Positions 6,801-12,615 of a stretch of DNA of 12,615 nt are shown piece after piece. This DNA comes from Bryobacterales bacterium (GTDB lineage: Bacteria; Acidobacteriota; Terriglobia; Bryobacterales; Bryobacteraceae): assembly GCA_025462985.1 (NCBI GenBank), contig JAOAPP010000330.1:1-12615 (forward strand), in the 5' to 3' direction. The translations under genes and the position numbers were made by a program. Position 1 is the first letter of the stretch. Each line of letters starts with the position of its first letter. The notes below the pieces were generated by a model. That model searched no databases, was not told the DNA's origin, and saw only the letters and a program-made list of their open reading frames with translations.

Positions 6801-8537
6801 TCATTGTAGCGATTGGGTTTGTCCAGCCAGATGAAGGTCCGACTGAGTCTTAGTTTCATCTGCCGCAGCGCGGGGGAACCTGACGCGGAACGAGGCCCCG
6901 CCCGCTCCATCCATGACGCTCAGGTCGCCTCCCATGTCGAGCATCGTCTGCCGCGATAGGGTCAAGCCGAGCCCAAGACCGGAGCGTTTGCCGGTAACGA
7001 AAGGCCGGAACATCTCGCTGCGCACCGCGGCCGGGATTCCCGGCCCTGTATCCTGCACCAGCACGTCGATTGCGTCCGTCTTCTCCTCTATGCAAACGCG
7101 AATCTGGCCTCCTTCCGGCATGACATCGATCGCGTTAGAAAATAGATTGAAAAAGACGCGCTCTGCGCGCGCGCGGTCGGCCACGACCTCGACGCATTCC
7201 GGCACCTCGATCAGTACCTTCACATCCCGATCGCTTCCGGAGACCGCCTCTGCTGCAGCCTCCACTATGTCGTGCAAACGGCATCTCTCCAGAGTGCCTT
7301 TCTGCCCACGCGAGACATTCAGGAGGTCTCGCAGGAGCTCCTGCAACCGCTGGGAGGCCCGGTAAATATTGGTCGCAATGCGGCTGACGTGTTCCGGCGG
7401 AAGGTGGCCATCCACCAGCATTTCAGCGCCGCCATAAATCGCTGCGAGCGGATTTCTAAGATCATGCACCAACGATGTGCCGAGGCGGCCGATGGTCTGA
7501 ATCTGCTCTTGCCGGATCAGTTCGGCCCGGGCCTGCTCGATGGATTCGCACATCTTGTTAAAGGTCGACGCCAGCCGTGCAAGTTCATCCGATCCTTGCT
7601 CCGGAATGCGGCAGTGATAGTTGCCAGCGGCGACCTGTATCGCAGCGCTGTCCAGTAGTTTTACTGGGGCCAGTAAGCGCCGCGTTGTGTACGAGCTGAT
7701 CAAGAGTGCGGCCAGTACAGTCAGACACCAGGAGAGGGCGATTATCCCGTTCAACCTGCGCAGCGAGTCACTGACGCCTTCGTACGAGTAAAGGACTTGC
7801 AGCTCGGCTACCGGTTGATCAAGGACGTCGGTCAGGGCTTGATGCGAGACCAGATACCGGTCCGGAGCAGCGGGAAGCTTTGCGCCAGGAAGAGTCGATG
7901 CGAATACGCGGTCGCCACCAATGAAAGCGAAGTCGCTTCTGGGTGCCATGCGCTTCAACTCCTGTGTGACCCGGCCGTCGATGATGAAGCCAGCGCACAG
8001 GACATTCAGCAGAAGAGGCTCGCTGCCGCCTTGCACGTATACGGGGGTCAATACGACGTAGAACAGGTGCCGATTCACGCGCAGGTATCCCGCCAGTTGC
8101 TTCGGAAACTTCGCCGTAACCTGGTGGAGCGGAATCGTCGCCACCGGAAGCTCGCCGCTGTTCTTGCCAAGGGAGCAGATGAGGTGGCCTTCAGGGTCAA
8201 GCACAAGAAACACTGCTGACTGGTCGGACACCCGGGACCACAACTCCTGAGCCGAATCTCGAATCGTTTCCTGGTCCCTTGTCATGAACGCGGCTCGCAC
8301 GTCCGACATTGTGCCCATCAGTTCGGTAATCGCCGCGATCACCTGCGTGCGGGCCTTCCACACGGACTGGTAGGCCTGAATGCTCGCTCTGATCTCGGTT
8401 CGTACGCTGGCGTCAGCCTGTGCGATGACGTACTGTTGCATTGCCCATCCAGCCAGCGCGAACAGGCCCGTAATTGTGATGGATGTGGCGAGAAACACAC
8501 GCCAGCGCAGTGGAATGCGTCCGGACGCAAATTTCAT
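6801..8537 (-). CDS. Membrane sensor histidine kinase with extracytoplasmic Cache-like domain and HAMP
   Basis: The 578-residue kinase has a first membrane helix (about 14-35), a large extracytoplasmic sensor region (about 36-262) and a second helix (about 263-284). HAMP (about 285-338), a HisKA dimerisation domain and a HATPase domain follow. The phospho-acceptor is His358 in LVHDLRNPL. ATP-site boxes are NLFSNAIDV (N box, 464-472), QDTGPGIP (G1, 495-502), MFRPF (F box) and GLGLGLTLSRQ (G2, 520-530). The sensor region contains FLVLDPEGHLI and CAGFIIDGRVTQEL, patterns I associate with double-Cache folds that bind small ligands. No receiver or Hpt domain is attached, so phosphate must go to separate regulators, two of which are encoded upstream. 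ATG overlaps the cupredoxin stop by four bases (ATGA), with GGAG eight bases upstream. Confidence 0.94.
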   Translation of the reverse strand: MKFASGRIPLRWRVFLATSITITGLFALAGWAMQQYVIAQADASVRTEIRASIQAYQSVWKARTQVIAAITELMGTMSDVRAAFMTRDQETIRDSAQELWSRVSDQSAVFLVLDPEGHLICSLGKNSGELPVATIPLHQVTAKFPKQLAGYLRVNRHLFYVVLTPVYVQGGSEPLLLNVLCAGFIIDGRVTQELKRMAPRSDFAFIGGDRVFASTLPGAKLPAAPDRYLVSHQALTDVLDQPVAELQVLYSYEGVSDSLRRLNGIIALSWCLTVLAALLISSYTTRRLLAPVKLLDSAAIQVAAGNYHCRIPEQGSDELARLASTFNKMCESIEQARAELIRQEQIQTIGRLGTSLVHDLRNPLAAIYGGAEMLVDGHLPPEHVSRIATNIYRASQRLQELLRDLLNVSRGQKGTLERCRLHDIVEAAAEAVSGSDRDVKVLIEVPECVEVVADRARAERVFFNLFSNAIDVMPEGGQIRVCIEEKTDAIDVLVQDTGPGIPAAVRSEMFRPFVTGKRSGLGLGLTLSRQTMLDMGGDLSVMDGAGGASFRVRFPRAAADETKTQSDLHLAGQTQSLQ

Positions 8538-9241
8538 TTCGGGTCTCCGTCGTAGGTCGCAGCATCGCTCCCCGGCGGATAATCGAGGCCGAATTTATTC
8601 TTGTGGGGTGCGTGCACGAAACCCGCTTCTGAGAGCCGAATCACAGGCACTGCTACTTGCGGTGCACTGTTGTCAATCTTAAGCGGGATGACGGGTTGCC
8701 GTTCGCCAGTCGCGCGCTCGTCATAAACATTTACCCGATAGGAGCCAGCTGGAATGTTCATGAAGCGGTATTCGCCGTTGTCCGATGCTGTCGTGAAGTA
8801 GGGGGAATCGACGACCACGATGACGGCTGACATTGCCGGATGGATGTTGCAGAACACGCGTACGACACCAGGGCGGCGGAAGTGAATGGACCGGTTTGTT
8901 CCCGGCGGATAGAGGCCCACGTCGAACAACTGGCCGTCGTAGGTGGAAAACGCGTTATGGAAGATGGGATCGGCATTGGGAAAGTCGACGACTGTTCCGG
9001 TCCGCACTACAAGCACGTGAGGGTGAAACGCTTTTCCCTTCTGGAGGAGGCGGACGTGTTCCGGCTGCGGCTTTGGCGGAGTACTCACCGGGTCGAGCCA
9101 AACTGCGATATCCGAAAGCGTCCGAGAGTGTCTGGCACGAGGGCTGACCTCCACCCGTCCGGTGACACTGGAGCAGGGCGCCGGGAGCACCAGCAAGCCA
9201 TGCAGCAGAAGAGCGCTAAAAGAGATACGCAACAGTTGCAT
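8534..9241 (-). CDS. Secreted cupredoxin-like protein with C-terminal Ig-like/carboxypeptidase-regulatory-type segment
   Basis: The 235-residue protein has a signal peptide (about 1-23) and a plastocyanin-like beta domain (about 26-145). Likely type 1 copper ligands are His95 (PIFHNAFS), Cys131, His134 and Met137 (VFCNIHPAMSAVIVV), so the Cys-His-Met loop is C-x2-H-x2-M, shorter than plastocyanin's C-x2-H-x4-M. The next segment (about 150-175, NGEYRFMNIPAGSYRVNVYDE) matches carboxypeptidase regulatory-like or transthyretin-like beta sandwiches, often fused to such cupredoxins and sometimes annotated 'methylamine utilization protein'. It should be periplasmic or extracellular and could bind copper or carry electrons. 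The ATG overlaps the porin gene by 26 bases without a clear ribosome binding site, and its stop overlaps the kinase start. LPAPC at the signal end is not a canonical lipobox. Confidence 0.82.
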   Translation of the reverse strand: MQLLRISFSALLLHGLLVLPAPCSSVTGRVEVSPRARHSRTLSDIAVWLDPVSTPPKPQPEHVRLLQKGKAFHPHVLVVRTGTVVDFPNADPIFHNAFSTYDGQLFDVGLYPPGTNRSIHFRRPGVVRVFCNIHPAMSAVIVVVDSPYFTTASDNGEYRFMNIPAGSYRVNVYDERATGERQPVIPLKIDNSAPQVAVPVIRLSEAGFVHAPHKNKFGLDYPPGSDAATYDGDPK

Positions 9242-10535
9242 CGTAGCGATCCGCGGAGAAGGGAATCCCGTTCAGGTACGTCACCCGGCTTCGTCCTCCT
9301 TCGAAGCCAAGAACAACATTGGGAGCAACACGATACAGGATGTTCCCGGCGTACATCAGGCTTCGGAGCGGGGCGTTCGCAGTCAGGTCGTTCGGCGCAT
9401 TCAACTGCCGTCCGGCATAAACGTCAAAGGTCAGGCGGCTCGTAAGGGGCAGAGCGATTTGCACCCAGCCGGCCGAAGCGCGAACGGGTACGACCCCGTA
9501 TTCATGGACCGTTATCCCGGGGCCCAGTCCGCCCAGATTGGCGAAGTTCTCGCCGTGCAGAACGGTCCCGCTGAATTGCAACCAGTCCTTCGGCTGGTAT
9601 TTGAAATCGGCGCTGATGACCCGGGAGGGAATCGACCGGCCGTAAGCGTGGCTGGTGCTGGTATGGGCTCCGAATCCGAGTGCCAGTCGTGGTTGATCGT
9701 TCCAGGACTGCTGCAACTCCAGTCGGGCCTCGGCTGCGGGACGCGCTGGCGCGACCGCCGTCTGAAGGGAAAGCGACGGGGAGGCGTAGTTCTCGGCCGT
9801 TTCTAGAATCTCCGCCTGTGCTTTCAGCTCTGTATTCGCTCCGATCGAGATGCGTTCCTCAAACTTGGTCTGCGGCAACCACAGCCAGAGGTTTCCTGCT
9901 CCGGAGAGCGGCGGAATGCCGACTCGCGCGAACGAGGTTGGTTGAAGCGGAGCAATAAGAGGCTTGTCCTGGCCGAACGTAATGCTGCGGCGACGCCAAT
10001 CGAAGGACACCACTCCGCGCCGGATCCGGAGCACGTTATCTTGCGTCCCCGAGAAGAAGTCCATGGCCAGCGAGCCATGGATCTGCCCGTCGCCAAAGAT
10101 GTGCGGGCCGTAGAAGTCCAGGCCGATGATGGACTGCCGCAAGCTCGCACCAGTGCCGCCGGTGATACCGTATGGACCGCGCTCTAAAGTTGGGTTTCCC
10201 GACTGGGTGGCATCGAAGAGGAACATTCCGGTGAGCGAAACGGGATAGCGGTGCGAAGAGCTCACTTTGGTTTGCGCCAGATCTTTTGTGCGCTGATCAA
10301 CGACTTCCACCTGCTCTCGTAGCGGCGGGGACGCCTGGGTGCCCGACAACTCCTGCCTCAGATCGTGAATCTCCTTCAGCAGGGTCTCGTTCTGTTTCTC
10401 AAGCGAGTCCAGCCGATCAAGGATCCGCTGAAGAGCCTCGGGAGAAGGCTGCTGCCGTTGGGCACTCGCGGATGGACAGTGCGCCAGCATAGCCCAAAGC
10501 AGCAAAGCGGCACTACAGCAAGGTCTCCAATACAC
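9216..10535 (-). CDS. Outer-membrane porin-like protein with N-terminal coiled coil (DcaP-like layout)
   Basis: The 439-residue protein starts with a signal peptide (about 1-25, ending SASA-Q). A heptad-rich coiled coil follows (about 34-64, ALQRILDRLDSLEKQ and LLKEIHDLRQEL), which would make a trimeric periplasmic neck. The rest is a long series of alternating polar/hydrophobic strands closing with VAYLF, a C-terminal phenylalanine typical of outer-membrane beta barrels. The barrel includes GQDKPLIAPLQPTSFARVGIPP near 193-214 (in part), like the FGQ segment of DcaP-type trimeric porins. The start is GTG at 10533-10535, supported by GAGG six to seven bases upstream; it lies inside the end of the receiver gene (23-base overlap). 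Likely role: uptake channel for an unknown small solute or anion, acting with the neighbouring sensor genes. The DcaP link is by architecture. Confidence 0.75.
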   Translation of the reverse strand: MYWRPCCSAALLLWAMLAHCPSASAQRQQPSPEALQRILDRLDSLEKQNETLLKEIHDLRQELSGTQASPPLREQVEVVDQRTKDLAQTKVSSSHRYPVSLTGMFLFDATQSGNPTLERGPYGITGGTGASLRQSIIGLDFYGPHIFGDGQIHGSLAMDFFSGTQDNVLRIRRGVVSFDWRRRSITFGQDKPLIAPLQPTSFARVGIPPLSGAGNLWLWLPQTKFEERISIGANTELKAQAEILETAENYASPSLSLQTAVAPARPAAEARLELQQSWNDQPRLALGFGAHTSTSHAYGRSIPSRVISADFKYQPKDWLQFSGTVLHGENFANLGGLGPGITVHEYGVVPVRASAGWVQIALPLTSRLTFDVYAGRQLNAPNDLTANAPLRSLMYAGNILYRVAPNVVLGFEGGRSRVTYLNGIPFSADRYDATVAYLF

Positions 10536-10884
10536 GACGTACCTCTTTCATAGAGAACGGTTTCTGGAAAATCGCATTCGGACTTCCCAGCATATGCTGT
10601 TCTTTCGGCCTTGGGCTTTCCTGGGCAGTAATTAGAATGACGGGTACCGTGCGGTACGGTTCCATTTCGCGGATGGCCTGTATTAGGGTGAAGCCGTCCT
10701 CGTCGGGCAAATTGAGATCGGTCACTACGGCGGCCAGAGGATGACACTGCAGGCGAAGAAAGCGCAAGGCCTCCGTCGCATCCCCGGTGACAATAACGCA
10801 GACGTTGCCGATACCCTCGATCGCCACGGCGAGCGAGGACGCAAGGGTTGCGGTGTCCTCAACGATCAGAATCAGTCGGGGCAT
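10513..10884 (-). CDS. Stand-alone response regulator receiver protein
   Basis: This 123-residue protein is a CheY-like receiver with no output domain. Numbered from the chosen ATG, it has the acidic pair Glu9-Asp10, phospho-acceptor Asp56 (VVTDLNLPDEDGF), Thr86 (LITAQE) and Lys108 (FQKPFS), so phosphorylation should be possible. The frame is open further upstream to an ATG at 10989, but those 35 residues are out-of-frame readings of the OmpR-type gene and lack receiver features. MPRLILIVEDT at 10884 starts exactly where receivers begin, 10 bases after the previous stop. No good ribosome binding site is visible, so it may be coupled to the gene before it. It may serve as phosphorelay intermediate, phosphate sink or protein-interaction regulator for the downstream kinase. 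Confidence 0.88.
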   Translation of the reverse strand: MPRLILIVEDTATLASSLAVAIEGIGNVCVIVTGDATEALRFLRLQCHPLAAVVTDLNLPDEDGFTLIQAIREMEPYRTVPVILITAQESPRPKEQHMLGSPNAIFQKPFSMKEVRRVLETLL

Positions 10885-10894
10885 GCGGGGGATG

Positions 10895-11575
10895 TCAGGG
10901 CAGAAATCTGTATCCGACTCCGTGGACCGTAAGGATGTGCCTGGGTATGACGGGATCCTGCTCGAACTTCTGACGGAGCCGGACGACATGCGCGTCTACG
11001 GTCCTGGTGTTGGGGTAGAACTCATAGCCCCATACCGAGTTGAGAATTAGGTCCCGAGTGAGCACCCGATCAGAGTTCTGCATGAAAAACAGGAGCAGGT
11101 TGTATTCGGCGGGCGTGACTTTCACCTCTTTATTGTTGCGGGTGATGATGCGCCGCTCCGTATTTACTTCCACATCCCCGAACCGGCTCACAAGCGCTTC
11201 GGGGTCGCTGCTCCGTCGCAGGACTGCTCGAATACGCGCCAAAAGCTCCCGGGTTCCGAACGGCTTCACCACATAATCATCCGCGCCGATTTCCAGCAGC
11301 AGTACCTTATCCACCTCGTCTTCGATAGCGCTAAGCACGATAATCGGCGTGGTGACGCGATTGGCCCGGAGCTGCTTGCAGACCTCGATACCGCTCATCC
11401 CGGGAAGCCGCAGATCCACCAACAGGAGGTTGGGTTTAAGCGAAAGCGCCTTATCAAACCCCGTGCTGCCGTCCGCCGCCTGGAGCGGCTGGAATTGCTC
11501 ACGCTCCAGGAGAATGCTGACGGTCTCCCGGAGTTCGGCGTCGTCGTCGATGATAAGGATCTTATGCTGCGCCAT
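10895..11575 (-). CDS. OmpR/PhoB-family response regulator
   Basis: The 226-residue transcription regulator has an N-terminal receiver (about 4-118) with acidic residues Asp10-Asp12, phospho-acceptor Asp54 (LLVDLRLPGMSG), Ser82 and Lys104 (VVKPFG). A C-terminal winged helix follows (about 130-226) with VTPAEYNLLLFFMQN, VLTRDLILNSVWGYEF and the recognition part RTVDAHVVRLRQKF, ending in VHGVGYRFLP. It is the first gene of the apparent six-gene operon and should be phosphorylated by the histidine kinase encoded four genes later. It probably binds the direct repeats in the divergent region just upstream, controlling its own operon and perhaps the opposite gene. The ATG is the only sensible start, although no Shine-Dalgarno sequence is visible before it. 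Confidence 0.95.
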   Translation of the reverse strand: MAQHKILIIDDDAELRETVSILLEREQFQPLQAADGSTGFDKALSLKPNLLLVDLRLPGMSGIEVCKQLRANRVTTPIIVLSAIEDEVDKVLLLEIGADDYVVKPFGTRELLARIRAVLRRSSDPEALVSRFGDVEVNTERRIITRNNKEVKVTPAEYNLLLFFMQNSDRVLTRDLILNSVWGYEFYPNTRTVDAHVVRLRQKFEQDPVIPRHILTVHGVGYRFLP

Positions 11576-11576
11576 T

Positions 11577-11600
11577 GTGAGACCGTGCTGCTATTCTCAC
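11577..11600. repeat. Inverted repeat GTGAGA-N12-TCTCAC next to the response regulator start
   Basis: A perfect six-base inverted repeat lies one base upstream of the regulator's ATG in the divergent region. It could be an operator or an RNA hairpin in the 5' leader that influences translation initiation, where no Shine-Dalgarno sequence is seen. Six-base arms can occur by chance. Confidence 0.35.
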
Positions 11601-11636
11601 GCGAATTGATCGAGCCACGTCTGCCTTCCAGGTGCA

Positions 11637-11662
11637 TTTACAACAAATTTACAAGTTCACAA
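11637..11662 (+). promoter_or_regulatory. Putative OmpR/PhoB-type binding box (TTTACAA direct repeats)
   Basis: TTTACAA occurs at 11637-11643 and again at 11648-11654, exactly 11 bases apart, with a related TTCACAA at 11656-11662. Eleven-base-spaced direct repeats are the classic binding layout for the winged-helix regulators of the PhoB/OmpR family, and such a regulator is encoded 62 bases to the left. The box lies between the divergent starts and could act on both sides. On the minus strand TTGTGA and TAAATG, 16 bases apart, overlap it and are a weak promoter candidate. Confidence 0.5.
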
Positions 11663-11708
11663 CCTCTGGGTTCGTGCCCTCACAGAAACTCCTACCAGGA
11701 GCGAAATC

Positions 11709-12615
11709 ATGGCATCAGGCAGATTCCTATCTGTAGCTTTATGGGCGGCCGGTTCACTTATAGTATCGGCAGCTTCGGTGGATTCCTATACACAGAGGAA
11801 TCTTACTTCCGACATTCCCGGAATGGCGGCAAACCTCGACGCCAATCTGGTCAACCCCTGGGGACTGGCAGCCAGTGCGACATCACCCTTCTGGGTTTCG
11901 GATAATGGGACTGGAGTTTCTACGCTGTACACCGGATCGGGCGCGAGCGTACCGCTTGTGGTCACGATCCCAGGTCCCTCTGGAGGCAGCGGCAGCCCCA
12001 CTGGAATTGTCTTCAACTCGGGTGTCGCGAGCGGGAATTTCGGTGGCGCTCCGTTTCTGTTCGGTACGGAAGCGGGAACAATCGTGTCGTGGACCAGTGG
12101 AACGTCAGGGAGTGTGGCTGCGACAGGAGCCGGCGGGTCGATTTACAAAGGCCTCGGCATCAACGATGCCGGGACGCTACTCTATGCGGCTAATTTCGGA
12201 TTGAATCGGGTCGATGTATTCGACAAGAGTTTCAAGCCGACCAGCGTGTCGGGCGGTTTTACGGATCCGAGTTTGCCAGCCGGCTACGCTCCGTTCAATG
12301 TTCAGAGCCTGGGCGGGAATCTGTTCGTTACGTACGCCAAAACGGCGGGCGGCAAGGATGAAGTGCAGGGCGCCGGGTTGGGCTTTGTGGACGAATTCAA
12401 CACGAGTGGAGTATTCCAAAGGCGTGTCGCAACCCAGGGCGCATTGAACGCTCCTTGGGGCCTCGCTCTTGCTCCAAAGAGCGGCTTCGGGGTATTCTCG
12501 GGCGATCTCCTGGTCGGTAACTTCGGGGACGGATTGATCAACGCATTCGATTCGACAACGGGCGCCTTGGCGGGAACCGTGGACAATCCGACCGGCGACC
12601 CATTAGCTATCGAAG
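11709..12615 (+). CDS. TIGR03118 family secreted protein, 3' truncated by the window edge
   Basis: An uninterrupted frame runs from ATG 11709 to the right edge (302 codons, incomplete). A strong ribosome binding site AGGAG (11697-11701) sits seven bases before the ATG. The first about 22 residues form a signal peptide (SVALWAAGSLIVSAASVDS). The mature start, QRNLTSDIPGMAANLDANLV, followed by NPWGLAASATSPFWVSDNGTGVSTLY (in part), matches the beginning of the TIGR03118 family as I know it. These are predicted beta-propeller-like extracellular proteins, sometimes with a PEP-CTERM sorting tail, which would lie beyond this window. Later repeats such as NAPWGLALAP and SGDLLVGNFGDGLINAFD fit NHL-like propeller blades. 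Function is unknown. It is divergent from the response regulator and may share its control region. Confidence 0.88.
   Translation, partial: MASGRFLSVALWAAGSLIVSAASVDSYTQRNLTSDIPGMAANLDANLVNPWGLAASATSPFWVSDNGTGVSTLYTGSGASVPLVVTIPGPSGGSGSPTGIVFNSGVASGNFGGAPFLFGTEAGTIVSWTSGTSGSVAATGAGGSIYKGLGINDAGTLLYAANFGLNRVDVFDKSFKPTSVSGGFTDPSLPAGYAPFNVQSLGGNLFVTYAKTAGGKDEVQGAGLGFVDEFNTSGVFQRRVATQGALNAPWGLALAPKSGFGVFSGDLLVGNFGDGLINAFDSTTGALAGTVDNPTGDPLAIE

Noticed and set aside
9162..9806. Plus-strand open frame of 214 codons opposite the porin and cupredoxin genes
   Set aside because: Shadow frame; composition is low in hydrophobic periodicity and the minus-strand genes are clearly coding.
10885..10989. N-terminal extension of the receiver protein from an ATG at 10989
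   Set aside because: The extra 35 residues are the OmpR-family gene read in another frame and precede the natural receiver start MPRLILIVED.
11786..12016. Minus-strand 76-codon frame inside the TIGR03118 gene
   Set aside because: Shadow; the plus-strand frame has a signal peptide, strong ribosome binding site and family motifs.

Overview
The window looks like chromosomal DNA from an Acidobacteriota member, most likely of the Solibacter/Bryobacter type. This is inferred from family content: a TIGR03118-type secreted protein, a remnant of an extracellular 'HAF-like' repeat protein, a secreted glutamate-carboxypeptidase-like M28 peptidase and an eight-cysteine metal-binding protein. It is moderately GC-rich with tightly packed, often overlapping genes. 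I see no RNA genes, insertion sequences, CRISPR arrays or attachment sites.

Left part (1-4038), housekeeping and small conserved genes. The window opens inside a PfkB-type sugar-phosphate kinase on the plus strand. It converges on a minus-strand pair: a protein with an eight-cysteine N-terminus, followed by an overlapping FAD/NAD(P) oxidoreductase. A 49-residue gene too short for usual ORF cut-offs lies divergently upstream of the cysteine-rich gene and overlaps tail-to-tail with dgt (dGTP triphosphohydrolase). dgt is preceded, 11 bases away, by a single-pass membrane TPR protein resembling YfgM, probably in the same operon.

Middle (4039-4550), the only sizeable stretch without an intact gene. 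It holds a broken C-terminal fragment of a repeat-type secreted protein, with an in-frame stop and a probable frameshift. A short GC-rich hairpin followed by Ts, on the minus strand, probably ends the large operon to its right.

Right part (4551-11575), one apparent six-gene minus-strand operon. In transcription order: an OmpR/PhoB-type response regulator, a stand-alone receiver protein, an outer-membrane porin-like protein with a coiled-coil neck, a secreted cupredoxin-like protein, a membrane sensor histidine kinase with a large extracytoplasmic sensor region, and a secreted zinc aminopeptidase/carboxypeptidase of the PSMA class. Joints are 4-26 base overlaps or gaps of 6-10 bases. The set reads as an envelope sensing unit: outer-membrane channel, periplasmic copper-type protein, sensor kinase, two receivers and a secreted peptidase. 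The combination is the most interesting content here; its signal is unknown.

Far right (11576-12615): a 133-base divergent control region with 11-base-spaced TTTACAA repeats, as expected for an OmpR/PhoB-class regulator, and an inverted repeat. A TIGR03118 family secreted protein then runs off the right edge.
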